This document shows positions 50,461-61,742 of a DNA stretch of 64,000 nt, in pieces; the first letter of the stretch is position 1; the number at the start of each line of letters is the position of its first letter. The DNA is taken from assembly GCF_008364765.1 (NCBI RefSeq), contig NZ_VTUY01000002.1, positions 2,501-66,500 of the forward strand, in the 5' to 3' direction. The notes under the pieces are model-generated. The model was given only the letters and a program-made list of their open reading frames with translations. It did not search any database and was not told the origin of the DNA. Position numbers and translations under genes: made by a program. The stretch comes from Bacillus sp. CH30_1T (GTDB lineage Bacteria; Bacillota; Bacilli; Bacillales; Bacillaceae_B).

Positions 50461-51918
50461 TTACGTCCAACTAGCAGTAACCATTTTCCGCTTCGTATAA
50501 AACTCCACACCATCTGAGCCATTTGCGTGAAGATCTCCATAAAATGAATTTTTCCATCCAGAGAAAGGAAAAAATGCCATGGGTGCAGGTACTCCTATGT
50601 TAATTCCGAGCATCCCAGCTTGTATTTTTTCTCTAAAATATCGAACATTGCTGCCATCCTGAGTGAACAAGCATGCTCCATTTCCGAATTCCGATTGATT
50701 CGCCACCTCTATTGCCTCTTTTAAATCTTTTACTCTCACAATGGAAAGGACAGGTGCGAAAATTTCTTCCTTCCATATTTTCATATCCGGAGTCACTTTA
50801 TCGAAAATGGTTGGTCCGACAAAATATCCTTTCTCGCATGCTTCATTACGACCATCTCTTAGTAATAAGGCACCTTCACTTTCTCCTGATTCAATGTATT
50901 GTACCGTCCGTTCTAAATGTTCCTTACGGATCACAGGTCCTAAAAAGACTGATTCATCTAAACCGTCTCCCATTTGGATCTCATTTGCTTTCTCTACCAA
51001 TTTCTCAATCAATGTATCCGCTATACTATCAACCGCTACAACGACCGAGCATGCCATACACCTTTCCCCTGCTGAACCGAAAGCTGCATTGATAATTTGT
51101 CTCGATGCTTCTTCTACTTTCGCATCCGGCATGACAATACTGTGATTTTTAGCTCCGGCTAACGCTTGGACTCGTTTTCCATTCGCCGATGCGCTTTTGT
51201 ATACATACTCGGCAACAGGCTGCGATCCAACAAATGAAATGGCAGGTACCCCGGGATGGTCCAACAACCCATTGACAACATCATGTGCACCGTGAACGAT
51301 ATTCAGAACCCCTTCCGGTAATCCCGCTTGGTGAAATAACTCCGCTAATCGATTAGCTAATAAAGGAGTTCGTTCGGATGGCTTTAAGACAAACGTGTTC
51401 CCGCATGCAATCGCCAAAGGAAACATCCAGCATGGCACCATCATTGGGAAATTGAACGGGGTGATCCCGCCCACAACCCCGACAGGATATCGATACATCC
51501 CGGATTCCATATTGGTCGCAATGTCTGGAAGCTGCTTGCCCATCATCAGAGTAGGTGCACCAGCAGCAAATTCTACACATTCAATTCCTCTTTGTACTTC
51601 ACCGTAAGCTTCTTTATAATTCTTGCCATTTTCCTTTGTTATAAGAGTGGCTAGCTCACTCCAATGGTCGATTAACAGCTGCTGATACTTGAATAAGACC
51701 CGGGCTCTTTTGGGGACAGGTGTTTCACTCCATGTTTCGAATGCGATGGATGCGGTTTGAACCGCTTGATCAACCTCATCTTTCGTTGAAAGGGGGACAA
51801 ATGCCATCACTTCTTCTGTTGCAGGGTTGGGCAAAGGGAGGGAAGAAGGCGAGGACGACTCGATCCATTTGCCGCCAATGAAGTTTTTAATCGTTTCCAC
51901 TTTCGTTTCTATACTCAT
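50461..51918 (-). CDS. iolA: Methylmalonate-semialdehyde dehydrogenase (IolA)
   Basis: A 485-aa CoA-acylating aldehyde dehydrogenase that turns malonate semialdehyde (and methylmalonate semialdehyde) into acetyl-CoA (propionyl-CoA), the last step of inositol degradation. [11 protein letters not shown] opens the N-terminus; [20 protein letters not shown] (about 147) is the MmsA-type cofactor region; [10 protein letters not shown] (about 283) holds the catalytic Cys; [19 protein letters not shown] (about 445) is typical of MmsA/IolA. Last gene of the iol operon; it follows iolC directly. Confidence 0.95.
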   Translation of the reverse strand: MSIETKVETIKNFIGGKWIESSSPSSLPLPNPATEEVMAFVPLSTKDEVDQAVQTASIAFETWSETPVPKRARVLFKYQQLLIDHWSELATLITKENGKNYKEAYGEVQRGIECVEFAAGAPTLMMGKQLPDIATNMESGMYRYPVGVVGGITPFNFPMMVPCWMFPLAIACGNTFVLKPSERTPLLANRLAELFHQAGLPEGVLNIVHGAHDVVNGLLDHPGVPAISFVGSQPVAEYVYKSASANGKRVQALAGAKNHSIVMPDAKVEEASRQIINAAFGSAGERCMACSVVVAVDSIADTLIEKLVEKANEIQMGDGLDESVFLGPVIRKEHLERTVQYIESGESEGALLLRDGRNEACEKGYFVGPTIFDKVTPDMKIWKEEIFAPVLSIVRVKDLKEAIEVANQSEFGNGACLFTQDGSNVRYFREKIQAGMLGINIGVPAPMAFFPFSGWKNSFYGDLHANGSDGVEFYTKRKMVTASWT

Positions 51919-52967
51919 TATTGTACACCTTCTTTCTGATTTGATTGGCTCGCATTTGAATGAATGGGCTGCTTCCCTGTATTACAATCATTGATAAACT
52001 TTTTAATTTGGTCTGCTGTCGGCATCGCATCCGAACAACTGTGACTGGAAATGACAATGGCTGCAGCAGCGCTTCCAAACTCCATGGCTTTTGGAAGCTT
52101 CCAGCCTTTCATCAACCCATATATAAAGCCGGCGGCATACGAGTCCCCAGCTCCAAATGTTTTGATTACATTCGCAGGGAAAATAGGACTCTCAAAGGAC
52201 TGGCCCTCTTTTGTATAAGCAATCGATCCTTTTTCTCCGTGCTTAATAACAACTATTTTCGCCTCATGCTTGAACCAGTCTTTCGCTGTCGACCAGTCAT
52301 TTGGTTCTTCTCTGTTATCAATGCGTTCCACCAGATTGAATTCTTCCCGCGTGCCAATAATGACATCGCTCTTTTCTGCAGCAAGCTTATAATAGATCGC
52401 CGTCTCATCTTCAGATGTCCATGAATATGGACGGTAATCAATATCGAAAAAGACCACAGTTCCGTGCTTTCTTGCATAATGCAGGGCTGTAAAAACCGCT
52501 TCTCTTGAAGGACTCTTGGATAAAGCGGTACCCGAAATCAATAAGGCTTTGGAATCCTTTATATACTCTTCCTTAATGTCCTGTGGTTCTAAATACAGAT
52601 CTGCCACATTGTCCCGATACATCAATATACTGCAATCAGAAGGGCTTTTAATTTCAGTGAAGGCAAGACCTGTCACACTATGATTCGTATCTGTTATGAC
52701 ACTTGAAGTGTCTATGTCATTTTCATCAAGGTATTGCTCAATGAATCTTCCCATTTGGTCATCGGCAACTCTGCCGATAAAGCCTGTCTTCATCCCTAAT
52801 CTCGCCATACCGATTGATATATTGGCCGGTGATCCTCCTACGTATTTCGTAAAGGTAAGGGTTTCTTCCATTGGGCGGTGGATTTCATTCGCATTTAAAT
52901 CGATACATAATCTACCAACTCCGATAAAATCGAATGGTTTAGTAGAATCAAAGGTTAATTGGGTCAT
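51918..52967 (-). CDS. iolC: 5-dehydro-2-deoxygluconokinase (IolC)
   Basis: A 349-aa PfkB-family kinase that phosphorylates 5-keto-2-deoxygluconate. [16 protein letters not shown] (14-29), [18 protein letters not shown] (about 41), [10 protein letters not shown] (about 145) and the anion hole and base [15 protein letters not shown] (about 268) are seen. It overlaps iolA by one base and follows iolB by 53 bases. Confidence 0.95.
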   Translation of the reverse strand: MTQLTFDSTKPFDFIGVGRLCIDLNANEIHRPMEETLTFTKYVGGSPANISIGMARLGMKTGFIGRVADDQMGRFIEQYLDENDIDTSSVITDTNHSVTGLAFTEIKSPSDCSILMYRDNVADLYLEPQDIKEEYIKDSKALLISGTALSKSPSREAVFTALHYARKHGTVVFFDIDYRPYSWTSEDETAIYYKLAAEKSDVIIGTREEFNLVERIDNREEPNDWSTAKDWFKHEAKIVVIKHGEKGSIAYTKEGQSFESPIFPANVIKTFGAGDSYAAGFIYGLMKGWKLPKAMEFGSAAAAIVISSHSCSDAMPTADQIKKFINDCNTGKQPIHSNASQSNQKEGVQ

Positions 52968-53019
52968 TTTAGGTTTACCTTCCTCTCTGATCTGCTCGAA
53001 AGCTTTGTCTACAAATGAA

Positions 53020-53829
53020 TTAACGATTCGTCTTCATGATCCATTCGTGATCGGGATCATTTTGAAATTTCCATGTTCGGACCGGACCCGCCATGACATT
53101 TAAGTAATATCCCTCATATCCTGGAGGAGCACTCACAGGATGATATCCTTTTGGCACAAGCACAGCATCGCCATTCTTCACGGTCATGGTTTCGTCCAGT
53201 TCACGATCATCTGTATAGACTCTCTGAACCATAAAGCCATTTTCCGGTTTCACTCTGTGATAATATGTTTCTTCCAGATAGGATTCATCCGGTAAATTGT
53301 TTTCATCATGTTTGTGCGGGGGATAACTTGACCAATTTCCTCCTGGTGTAAAGACTTCCACAACGAGCAAGCGATCCGCTTCCTTTTGTTCAGGCAATAT
53401 ATTATGGATAAATCGCTCCGTATTTCCTGAGCCGCGTATTTCTACCCCTACATCGGTTGGTTCAATTAGCTTCGCATTGTAGGTCCCTTTCCCAGGTGCT
53501 TTGCAAAGGGCAAATTCAAGCGGGGTATTGGCTGAAATCGTTAATCGGTCTCCAGGAGGGGCATACACAGAATAAGGAGGGGTTTTCTCAAAGATACTCA
53601 TTCTTTCTCCAATGTTTTCCCAGAAGAATTCTGCTGTTTTCACATCCGCTCTCCCTGATAATAAAACGACGCAGATTTCGTTCTCTTCAGTGGAAAAGTT
53701 CTTTTCTTCCCCTTCTTTTAGGGAATACACTTCAAATCCGACATATTCCCAACCGGCACTTTCAGGGGTAATCGTTAGAACCTGCCCCCTTTCATTCGGT
53801 TTGTTGCTTGGAACGATTAACTTAGACAT
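53020..53829 (-). CDS. iolB: 5-deoxy-glucuronate isomerase (IolB)
   Basis: A 269-aa double-cupin metal enzyme that isomerises 5-deoxyglucuronate to 5-keto-2-deoxygluconate. VYAPPGDRLTISA (about 107), GGNWSSYPPHKHDE with the metal-binding His pair (about 168), LEETYYHRVKPENGFMVQRV (about 185) and VPKGYHPVSAPPGYEGYYLN (about 228) are signature segments. ATG 53829 has GGGAG 8 bases upstream. Confidence 0.95.
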   Translation of the reverse strand: MSKLIVPSNKPNERGQVLTITPESAGWEYVGFEVYSLKEGEEKNFSTEENEICVVLLSGRADVKTAEFFWENIGERMSIFEKTPPYSVYAPPGDRLTISANTPLEFALCKAPGKGTYNAKLIEPTDVGVEIRGSGNTERFIHNILPEQKEADRLLVVEVFTPGGNWSSYPPHKHDENNLPDESYLEETYYHRVKPENGFMVQRVYTDDRELDETMTVKNGDAVLVPKGYHPVSAPPGYEGYYLNVMAGPVRTWKFQNDPDHEWIMKTNR

Positions 53830-53857
53830 AATTTCCACTCCCTATAAAAAAGTTCGA

Positions 53858-54766
53858 TCAGTTGTTCTTAATTTCATTCCATATACAATCAAGATACTGC
53901 TTGGCAGTTTTGGCATGCGTATAAGGGTTTTTCTCATCAGGATTTTGCTCGGCTTCAACAATCATCCAGCCGTGATAATCCATTCCATGAAGCTCCTCAA
54001 TAATCGGCTTAAACGAAATGATTCCATCCCCTGGTACTGTAAACACATTTTCCAGAACTGAGGTTTTAAAGTCCATACCATCTTTTCTTACCTTATCCAA
54101 CACTTCTTTGCGGATATCCTTTAAATGAACATGTTTGACGCGGCCTTTATAGGCTTTAAGTAAAGACAATGGATCTGCTCCAGCATAGTAGGCATGCCCA
54201 CTATCAAATAACAAATGAACGAGTTCAGGATCCGTTCCAGCCATTAGACGATCGATTTGATCCCGTGTCTCTACATTTGTTCCCATATGATGGTGATACA
54301 CAAGATAAAGACCGTGTTTCCGACATATCTGTCCTGCTTTCTCAAGGCCTGTCATCATGGACTCCCACTCTTGATCAGACCATGTCAGAACCGTATTCTC
54401 ACCAGGCTCTCGTCTGGGATCCCCAATGGTGGAACCACCTATGTCACAAGTGACAACCGTTTGGCACCCCATTTCCTTTAAGAAGAGAACATGGTCCGTA
54501 AATGACTTGAGCTCCTCTGAATGCCTTGTATGATCCGAAAACAATACACCCTTCCATTGAGATGCCAGTTCCATCCTTTTATCTGAAAGGAATGACTTTA
54601 ATTGGGGTACTTCCTGAGGGAATTTCCTGCTCATTTCTGTACCTGCATACCCCAATGACGCCATCTCAGAGAGGATGGTATCACCTGAATAATGATCACC
54701 CAGTGAAAGCACATCTTCATTGGCCCAATTGATCGCAGAAACGCCCAGTTTAATAGGTTCCATCAT
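53858..54766 (-). CDS. iolE: Inosose dehydratase (IolE)
   Basis: A 302-aa xylose isomerase-like TIM barrel that dehydrates scyllo-inosose. VSAINWANEDV (9-19), GYAGTEMSRKFP (about 40), YHHHMGTNVET (about 160), FDSGHAYYAG (about 193) and HVHLKDIRKEV (about 217) carry the metal-binding residues. It follows iolD by 36 bases. Confidence 0.95.
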   Translation of the reverse strand: MMEPIKLGVSAINWANEDVLSLGDHYSGDTILSEMASLGYAGTEMSRKFPQEVPQLKSFLSDKRMELASQWKGVLFSDHTRHSEELKSFTDHVLFLKEMGCQTVVTCDIGGSTIGDPRREPGENTVLTWSDQEWESMMTGLEKAGQICRKHGLYLVYHHHMGTNVETRDQIDRLMAGTDPELVHLLFDSGHAYYAGADPLSLLKAYKGRVKHVHLKDIRKEVLDKVRKDGMDFKTSVLENVFTVPGDGIISFKPIIEELHGMDYHGWMIVEAEQNPDEKNPYTHAKTAKQYLDCIWNEIKNN

Positions 54767-54802
54767 ATATCCATCCCCCTTATTTCGTTAATGGGCACCC
54801 CA

Positions 54803-56668
54803 TCAGTATTTTTTGGCAAGCTCAGTATTCGCTTTCATTTCTTTATGAGCCTTTGTTACTTTTTCACTTTTTGAAATCTCTGCTACATCCACTCTCCACC
54901 ATGATTCATACCCATCTGTATTGGTACCTGGGACGACGTTCATATGAATAAGCGTCGAAGTGGTTTCATTTTTCGCCTTGCTTACCGCAACTTGGAGTTC
55001 TTCAATTGTCGAGACAGAATAGGTTTTCACTCCAAGTGCTCCCGCATAAGCTGAGAAGTCAATCGGCATATACTGTCCCGTTAATTGACCCGAATCAAGA
55101 GAACGATACCTGAATTCATTTCCATAACCGTCGCTTCCGTGTCCACGCTGCAAATTATGGATACATTGATATCCATTGTTATTAAATAATAATACGTTTA
55201 TTTTTCTCCCTTCCTGAATGCTAGTCAGGAGTTCTGAATGCAGCATCAAGAAACTCCCATCCCCGCACATGGCATAAACTTCTTTCGTTGGTTCGGCAAG
55301 CTTTACCCCGAATGCCCCGGAAACTTCGTAACCCATACAGGAAAAACCATACTCCAGGTGATAATCCTTTGGAGAATGGCTCCTCCATACACGATGCAGA
55401 TCTCCTGGGAGGCTGCCTGCAGCACCAACAATCACCGATTCTTGACCAACCAGTTCATTTAACTCACCGATCACTCTTGACTGGGACAAACCGTCAGGAT
55501 GCTCTTCTGCAAATAATCGATCTACCTCATGTTTCCACTCCAAGTTCAGGGAAGAAATTCGTTCCATATCATGATGGGATTGATAGGACAACTTTGATAA
55601 TTCATTCTTTAACGATGTCAAGGCTTCCTTTGCATCTGCCACAATGGACATACCATTCATCTTCATTGCATCCATAGGGTTGACATTAATGCTGAGTAGT
55701 TCGACACCAGGTTGCTGAAAGGCTTGCTTCGAGGCGGTTGCAAAGTCCCCTAATCTAGTACCGATGGCAATGACCAAATCAGCCTCTTTGGCTAATCGGT
55801 TAGCTGAAGATGAACCTGTTACACCAATCGCCCCGACATTTAAAGGGTGATTCCAAGGAAGGGAGCTTTTCCCGGCTTGTGTTTCAGCAACAGGGATGTG
55901 GAAATGCTCTGCGAACCTGATCAACTCTTGGGTTGCAAATGAGTAATGAACACCGCCTCCGGAGATGATGATCGGATTCTTTTTCGACCTTATCAAATTG
56001 GCTGCCCGCTGGATTGCTGAAGATGGCGAGGGCTTACGTTCTATAAAGTGGACTCTCTTATTAAAGAACTCAATTGGATAATCATAGGCTTCACTTTGAA
56101 CATCCTGTGGAAGGCAAAGGGTTACAGCTCCCGTTTCTGCCGGATCGGTCAGGACACGCATGGCATGTATAGCTGCGGTCATCAGTTGTTCTGGCCGCGT
56201 AATGCGATCCCAATATTTACTTACAGCCTTAAAGGCATCATTCGCTGATACCGTGTAGTCCATCGGGTTTTCAATCTGCTGTAGGACGGGATCCGGCTGC
56301 CGGCAGGAGAAGGTATCGCCCGGTAGTAATAAAACGGGGATGCGGTTGGCAGTCGCAGTCCCGGCTGCTGTGACCATATTCAATGCACCAGGACCGATAG
56401 AGGTTGTGCAAGCAAAGGTTTCCAACCTATTTTTCTGCTTGGCAAAAGCTGTAGCAGCATGAACCATCCCTTGCTCATTCTTCCCCTGAATAAAGGTCAA
56501 CTCGTGACTCTCTTGTTCTAACGCTTCACCTATCCCCGTCACATTGCCATGGCCAAAGATACCAAACACACCTTTAAAGAATTTATTTTCGGAATGATCC
56601 ATCTCGATATACTGTTGATCCAGGAATTTAATTAACGCCTGCGCCATGGTTAATCGAATCGTTTTCAT
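54803..56668 (-). CDS. iolD: 3D-(3,5/4)-trihydroxycyclohexane-1,2-dione hydrolase (IolD)
   Basis: A 621-aa thiamine diphosphate enzyme that opens the inositol ring. [17 protein letters not shown] (about 35), the catalytic Glu region [16 protein letters not shown] (about 60), [20 protein letters not shown] (about 93), and the ThDP motif [20 protein letters not shown] (about 463) ending in NNNGY are seen. CAGGAGGTG precedes the ATG. Length and order match IolD of B. subtilis. Confidence 0.96.
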   Translation of the reverse strand: MKTIRLTMAQALIKFLDQQYIEMDHSENKFFKGVFGIFGHGNVTGIGEALEQESHELTFIQGKNEQGMVHAATAFAKQKNRLETFACTTSIGPGALNMVTAAGTATANRIPVLLLPGDTFSCRQPDPVLQQIENPMDYTVSANDAFKAVSKYWDRITRPEQLMTAAIHAMRVLTDPAETGAVTLCLPQDVQSEAYDYPIEFFNKRVHFIERKPSPSSAIQRAANLIRSKKNPIIISGGGVHYSFATQELIRFAEHFHIPVAETQAGKSSLPWNHPLNVGAIGVTGSSSANRLAKEADLVIAIGTRLGDFATASKQAFQQPGVELLSINVNPMDAMKMNGMSIVADAKEALTSLKNELSKLSYQSHHDMERISSLNLEWKHEVDRLFAEEHPDGLSQSRVIGELNELVGQESVIVGAAGSLPGDLHRVWRSHSPKDYHLEYGFSCMGYEVSGAFGVKLAEPTKEVYAMCGDGSFLMLHSELLTSIQEGRKINVLLFNNNGYQCIHNLQRGHGSDGYGNEFRYRSLDSGQLTGQYMPIDFSAYAGALGVKTYSVSTIEELQVAVSKAKNETTSTLIHMNVVPGTNTDGYESWWRVDVAEISKSEKVTKAHKEMKANTELAKKY

Positions 56669-56727
56669 GACAATACACCTCCTGAAGGTTTCATAAGCAA
56701 ATATTCTTACAGTCTCTACATAAGTTC

Positions 56728-57771
56728 CTAACCTAAAGAAAATGGTCTGGCTGACTTATTTAATGACTCCAGCTTCACAGCATGCCCAGTTACAAATGAT
56801 TCCCTGGCTGCCCGAGCAATCCGTTCCGCTTGCAGCCCATCATTTCCATCGCAGATAATAGGCCTTTCATGACAGATCGATTGTATGAAGGAATTGATTT
56901 CATCTATATAGGATTCTTTATAGCGTTCGAGGAAGAAATATTTCGGTTTATCCCGATAAACACCTGTTTCAGTGCTTACCTCCACTGTCGTCGGGTGATC
57001 ATTGTTTACAGTGACAGACCCTTTTGAACCAAATACTTCTAATCGTTGATCATACCCATACACGGCCTTCCGGCTGTTATCGAGGACTCCGATTGCTCCA
57101 TTGGCAAACTTCAAGGAGATGATCGCTGTATCGATGTCGCCATTCTCAGAAAAGACCGGGTCGATCAGGCTTACTCCATGTACGAACACTTCCGTTACCT
57201 CACTGCCGCACACATATCTGGCCATATCAAAATCATGAATGCTCATATCCATGAACATCCCGCCAGAAGATTTGATGTATTGTTCAGAGGGCGGACTGGG
57301 ATCACGTGAGGTGATTTTCACAATATGAGGTGTACCAATAGAGCCCTCTTGAACAAGCTCGAAAGCCTTTTTAAAGTTATGGTCAAACCTGCGATTGAAC
57401 CCGACTTGAAGGGAAACACCTTCCTCATGGACAACCTTTAGCGCTTTCTCTGAATCTTCTATATCAAAGCTGATCGGTTTCTCACAGAAAATATGTTTTT
57501 TCGCTTTGGCTGCCTCCCTAATGACGCTCGTATGTGTATTCGTAGGTGAACAAATAAACACCGCATCGATCTCAGCATCCTCCAACACTTCCTTAAAATC
57601 ACTCGTTATGTTCGGGACTCCAATAGAGGCCGCCCAATCAAAGAGTGTTTCCGACTGAATATCAGAAACGATTTTAAGGTTTACGTTAGGATGATGAACC
57701 AGGTTTTCAGCATGTAACTTTCCGATTCTTCCCGCACCGATGATTCCAATCGTTAGTTTTGTTTTACTCAT
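56728..57771 (-). CDS. iolG: Inositol 2-dehydrogenase (IolG)
   Basis: A 347-aa Gfo/Idh/MocA dehydrogenase that oxidises myo-inositol to scyllo-inosose with [19 protein letters not shown] (9-24) is the nucleotide fold, FCEKPISFD (about 94) the EKP motif, QVGFNRRFD (about 121) and [17 protein letters not shown] (about 168) the catalytic Lys/Asp/His set. DUF5054 upstream and IolD downstream are in the same operon. Confidence 0.92.
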   Translation of the reverse strand: MSKTKLTIGIIGAGRIGKLHAENLVHHPNVNLKIVSDIQSETLFDWAASIGVPNITSDFKEVLEDAEIDAVFICSPTNTHTSVIREAAKAKKHIFCEKPISFDIEDSEKALKVVHEEGVSLQVGFNRRFDHNFKKAFELVQEGSIGTPHIVKITSRDPSPPSEQYIKSSGGMFMDMSIHDFDMARYVCGSEVTEVFVHGVSLIDPVFSENGDIDTAIISLKFANGAIGVLDNSRKAVYGYDQRLEVFGSKGSVTVNNDHPTTVEVSTETGVYRDKPKYFFLERYKESYIDEINSFIQSICHERPIICDGNDGLQAERIARAARESFVTGHAVKLESLNKSARPFSLG

Positions 57772-57819
57772 ATGGACTTTCCCCCTTTAGAAAGTGGTTA
57801 GATTAATAGACTGGTAAAA

Positions 57820-59922
57820 CTACAGTTTGATTGAGAATCTAAACTTGGCATCTTCTTCGTACCACATTGGAAAATTTGTTCCCCACACGTTATTGTATAA
57901 ATTGAAGTGAAATCCTCCTTCAAGAGAAGAAAACGTATTATCAAGCTCAAGCAATCTTGGTTTGCCCGGTGACACCAAGGGGGCATCCTTGCTTTCAATC
58001 ACAGCCTCACCGTCCGCCCCATGATAGGCCACCCCTGTTTGTACGGCATGAAGATTACGATTTCCATTTTTCACGACTTCCAAAGGTGAAACCCACTCTC
58101 CGATTTTGTCCATTTTCCATAAGTTATGATTATCAACCATTGGGATAAACGAAAACCAAATGGCCTCTGGTAATCGGTTCGCATCCTTATCAAACCAATT
58201 CAATTCAATCTCGATAGTCGAGTCGGTTTTACTAAAAAGATACATGAGTTCTATCACTCTTGGAGCTCCAAAATATTCAACCGCTTGATTAGGCAATTTC
58301 AACCTTACATGCACGTGATCTGCTTCTCTATGCGTCACTTTCCGAATCGATTCCACTTTGGGTTTATACTTTTCTTGTTTTGGGATGGGGTTGACTAGCT
58401 CGATTCCAGGTTTTCCTTGATCCGCTTCAGACCAACGATACGTTTGCCCAATATTGACTACATATTGCTGAAACCATGTGTGATAGTTTTCAACACCAAA
58501 CGTTTCATACGTAATGACCCCTAATGGGTGATGCTGGTCCGCCCATTCCTTGCCGGAAGCGTCCACTAATTTAGAAATCGAACCATCCCCGGAAAATGCC
58601 GCCTCAAATGCACCAAGCTTATAGAGAGAGTCTAAATCAAGTGGATCTCCTTCCATTCCTTCTAATCGATTGGGAGAAAGGGAATGAAATGCCTCTTCGA
58701 CTTCTTTCTGTTTATCCTCTGAAAGACAGGCAACCGCTTTTTGTAAATAGGCTCTTTGTTCGTTCCATGAACGCTCAAAGAAGCGATAGCTTCTCTCCTC
58801 CCAGGTGGTTGAAAATAATTGCTCTGACATACCATCAAATTCATGCATCGCAAATGATCCTATGTAGCTATATTTGTCAGGTACTGCATCCTTTGAGATG
58901 CGGTTTTGTTTTCGAGCCCTTTGGAAATCCTGTTTCGAATAATTCTTGTAATCATTTAGGTACTTCTTTTCATCTAGCCCCCATGTATGTTCAGGAATTA
59001 ACAATAATAAATCTGAAAATCCCTTATATTCCTTACTGTTTTCTTGCATTCTTCCTTGATCGAGCCATTTGTTTCGTAGTCTCAGCAGTTCACGGTAGTG
59101 TGATATTTTCTTTGGATCTGTGCCGGTGCCATGGATCCACGTGTCCCCGATCTCCTCAAGGACAATCGGTAATCTATGTTTAATTGCTCTAAGTTTCACT
59201 GCAAATTCATCCATAGTCGATGCTTTAATCTTGGCATTCGGAAATTTCTTGGCCAGTTGGTGAAACTCATGTTTGATCTCTTCAATGGAAGGTGGCCCGC
59301 AATTATCACCGGTATGAGCGAATACCATGACTTCATTTATCCCGTCAATCTTGAGGACATCACCATAGTTATCAGCATAATTAACTATCACTTCTGTTCC
59401 ATCGCTTCCTCTCCAACGAAATAGATTTGGGACGTTCGGCACTTTTGATGCCGGGTTCACCCCTAAATGCAAATATTCTATTCCGTTTTCAGCTAAAGAA
59501 GAAACCATCGCATTCGTATGTCCTGGAACGTCGGTCATTTTCGAAGAAATGGTATGTTTCCCGAATCTCTCATCTAGATTCTTTGAAATGGACAATGCAT
59601 GCTCAAGGAGGCGTCGATCCATCAATTCTGTATGGGTTGTAAAGGGTAAACCATGCCAAGAGACATATCCTTTATGAATGGCTTCTTCCATTTTCTTTGC
59701 CTGTTGTTCATCGGCTCTTTTTAAATATTCATGAATGAGCCAGGAGCCCGTCGTCCAGACAAACTGGGCTTCTTCCCCCTCTTTTGCAAGCTCTTCGCTT
59801 AGTTGTATGGCCTTTGGTATATAGGAACTCATGTATTGATTGGTTACATTCTCTTCAAGGTCCGTAAATCCAAGATCTAAATGGGTCTTGAAAATTACAT
59901 GCACCACTTCGATATCCTTCAT
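57820..59922 (-). CDS. DUF5054 protein (GH38-like glycosidase candidate)
   Basis: A 700-aa cytosolic protein. The N-terminal half resembles the GH38/57 beta/alpha barrel: VIFKTHLDLGFTDLEE (9-24, metal-type HxD), LIHEYLKRADEQ (about 63), MTDVPGHTNAMVSSLAENGI (about 147, nucleophile-type Asp), FAHTGDNCGPPSIEE (about 207) and EEIGDTWIHGTGTDP (about 259). The C-terminal half is beta-rich, as in alpha-mannosidases. I recognise it as DUF5054. Its place inside the iol operon, between a TIM-barrel isomerase and iolG, suggests that it cleaves a glycosyl-inositol after import. There is no experimental family function I can cite. Confidence 0.78.
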   Translation of the reverse strand: MKDIEVVHVIFKTHLDLGFTDLEENVTNQYMSSYIPKAIQLSEELAKEGEEAQFVWTTGSWLIHEYLKRADEQQAKKMEEAIHKGYVSWHGLPFTTHTELMDRRLLEHALSISKNLDERFGKHTISSKMTDVPGHTNAMVSSLAENGIEYLHLGVNPASKVPNVPNLFRWRGSDGTEVIVNYADNYGDVLKIDGINEVMVFAHTGDNCGPPSIEEIKHEFHQLAKKFPNAKIKASTMDEFAVKLRAIKHRLPIVLEEIGDTWIHGTGTDPKKISHYRELLRLRNKWLDQGRMQENSKEYKGFSDLLLLIPEHTWGLDEKKYLNDYKNYSKQDFQRARKQNRISKDAVPDKYSYIGSFAMHEFDGMSEQLFSTTWEERSYRFFERSWNEQRAYLQKAVACLSEDKQKEVEEAFHSLSPNRLEGMEGDPLDLDSLYKLGAFEAAFSGDGSISKLVDASGKEWADQHHPLGVITYETFGVENYHTWFQQYVVNIGQTYRWSEADQGKPGIELVNPIPKQEKYKPKVESIRKVTHREADHVHVRLKLPNQAVEYFGAPRVIELMYLFSKTDSTIEIELNWFDKDANRLPEAIWFSFIPMVDNHNLWKMDKIGEWVSPLEVVKNGNRNLHAVQTGVAYHGADGEAVIESKDAPLVSPGKPRLLELDNTFSSLEGGFHFNLYNNVWGTNFPMWYEEDAKFRFSIKL

Positions 59923-59945
59923 GTCGATTCACCTCTAGTCATTTC

Positions 59946-60713
59946 TTAATTGCTCAAGTGGTTGGATGTCATATTCATTAAATTCTTCAGGCTTAATTCA
60001 AGACTGTCCAGTGGATTTCCTGAACACTCATCCTGTTCTACCGCATACCACTGAACACCGTTTTGTTCACCCCAGTTAAGGATAGGAAGAAAATCGATAC
60101 ACCCTTCACCGATTTCAACAAAATCTTCATATTTATCGGCACTCATATCCTTAAGGTGCACAATTGGCATGCGTGATGTACATCGCTGGATATAGGTAAG
60201 GGGGTCTAAGCCTGCTTTCTTCACCCAATAGGTATCAATTTCCGGGAAAATACGGACCCCATCTTCAGGGGCAAGAATATAATCCAGCGCAGTTACACCA
60301 TCGACCGACGTCATGAATTCGAAATCGTGATTATGATAGCCAATATGAAAGCCTAGAGGGGAAGCCTTCCGGGAAATTTGAATCAGTTCTTTCTTCGCCT
60401 GAATATACCCTTCAGCATTTCTCATCTTTTCATCTAAATATGGGCAGATGATATCACTTGTTTCAAAGATCCTGGCTTCCTCGAGCACCTGGTCAAATTC
60501 ATTCTTTAATCGATCTAGCGGCACATGCATGCCCGCTGTCTCAAGTCCTGCCTGCTTCATGACACGGGCAATTTCTTGTGCTGAATAGCCAAATAAACCA
60601 TCGAGTTGTACAGCTTCCCACCCCATATCTTTTAATTTCCATAACACCCCTGGAAAGTCTAAGCTTATTTCGTTTCTTAAGGTATACAATTGAGCTGCAA
60701 ATTTATGCTTCAT
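59946..60713 (-). CDS. Sugar phosphate isomerase/epimerase (IolI/IolE-like TIM barrel)
   Basis: A 255-aa xylose isomerase-like TIM barrel: LKDMGWEAVQLDGLFGYSAQ (26-45), GMHVPLDRL (about 61), IGYHNHDFEF (about 124, metal ligands), IFPEIDTYWVKKAG (about 155), IVHLKDMSAD (about 184) and AVEQDECSGNP (about 228). Several inositol operons carry an extra member (inosose isomerase IolI) besides IolE; interconversion of inositol or inosose isomers, or of a keto-sugar, is the likely role. Confidence 0.82.
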   Translation of the reverse strand: MKHKFAAQLYTLRNEISLDFPGVLWKLKDMGWEAVQLDGLFGYSAQEIARVMKQAGLETAGMHVPLDRLKNEFDQVLEEARIFETSDIICPYLDEKMRNAEGYIQAKKELIQISRKASPLGFHIGYHNHDFEFMTSVDGVTALDYILAPEDGVRIFPEIDTYWVKKAGLDPLTYIQRCTSRMPIVHLKDMSADKYEDFVEIGEGCIDFLPILNWGEQNGVQWYAVEQDECSGNPLDSLELSLKNLMNMTSNHLSN

Positions 60714-60746
60714 GGGTTCCCTCTCCTTCCGTCCATGCTTCTTACA

Positions 60747-61721
60747 TCAGATGTTTTCCAGTACATCTTCTTTTCCCCTGAGATTTAACCAGTTCATTTC
60801 CTTAGAAGTAAGGGTTATCTTAGAACCTTCTATGGAAGATGTCAGTTCTTCCTTTGTTTGAGGACCAATGATCGCACCCGCTAAGAACGGTTGATTGAGA
60901 ACATAGGCCAGAGCGATTTGAATAGGAGTACACCCCTTTAACTCTGCCAGGTTCTGTGCACGCTTGTAGCGTTCCCAGTTCCCTTCTTGATAGTAGACTC
61001 GCACCATTTCTTCGTTGTCTTGAACGTCCGGGGAGAATCGACCGCTAAAGAATCCGCCTGCTTGAGAAGACCATGAAAAAAGTGGCATCTGCGTGCCGAT
61101 ATGCCAATCAAGCATGTCATCATTCACTGACACACAACCAGGCCATCTTGGCTCATTGCACTTTGCCAGGCTCAGATTCGGGCTGTTGAAGGTAAACCCT
61201 ATCAATCCATGTTCAGCGGCATACTCATTCGCTTCCTGTATGCGCAGATGTGTCCAATTCGAGGCACCCATCGCATGAATTCGTCCAGCGTTAAGATGTT
61301 CATTTAAAGCTTCAATAATCTCGCCCACCTCAACCGTTTCATCATCTCGATGCAGCGCATAAAAATCGATGTAATCTGTCCGAAGACGTTCGAGACTTTC
61401 CATAAGATCATTTTTTATTGCTTTAGGATATAAACGCGGACCAGGTTCCCCATCATCCGGATGGGCACCTTTTGTCATGATAAAGAGCTTATTTCTCTTC
61501 CCGCTCTTCTCCAGCCATTCTCCTAATATAGACTCACTTTCAATATATTGATGAGCAGTGTCGAACATATTGCCGCCTAAGGCTACATACTCATCCAATA
61601 TGGAAAAAGCTTGCTCCTTGCTCTCATATTCATATAAGTGAGCTGTCCCCATTATTAATCGCGAACAGCTTTTCTCCGCATACTTTTGATCAATAACAGC
61701 CTTTAATGTGTGATAGTTCAC
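60747..61721 (-). CDS. Aldo/keto reductase
   Basis: A 324-aa NADPH-type oxidoreductase of the AKR barrel fold. LIMGTAHLYEYESKEQAF (about 22), the catalytic Asp/Tyr region GGNMFDTAHQYIESE (about 49-63), Lys in FIMTKGAHPDD, HRDDETVEVGEI (about 128), GASNWTHLRIQEAN (about 152) and IGPQTKEELTSS at the cofactor end. The start is GTG 61721 with AAGGGGG about 9 bases upstream. A role in oxidising or reducing an inositol derivative or the released sugar is inferred from the operon. It is the first gene after a 183-base gap that holds regulatory-looking motifs. Confidence 0.87.
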   Translation of the reverse strand: MNYHTLKAVIDQKYAEKSCSRLIMGTAHLYEYESKEQAFSILDEYVALGGNMFDTAHQYIESESILGEWLEKSGKRNKLFIMTKGAHPDDGEPGPRLYPKAIKNDLMESLERLRTDYIDFYALHRDDETVEVGEIIEALNEHLNAGRIHAMGASNWTHLRIQEANEYAAEHGLIGFTFNSPNLSLAKCNEPRWPGCVSVNDDMLDWHIGTQMPLFSWSSQAGGFFSGRFSPDVQDNEEMVRVYYQEGNWERYKRAQNLAELKGCTPIQIALAYVLNQPFLAGAIIGPQTKEELTSSIEGSKITLTSKEMNWLNLRGKEDVLENI

Positions 61722-61742
61722 GAGGTAGTTCCCCCTTCTAAT

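Noticed and set aside
58596..59183. 195-codon plus-strand frame opposite the DUF5054 gene
   Set aside because: It is antisense to a long gene with clear domain motifs and has no ribosome binding site or recognisable domain.
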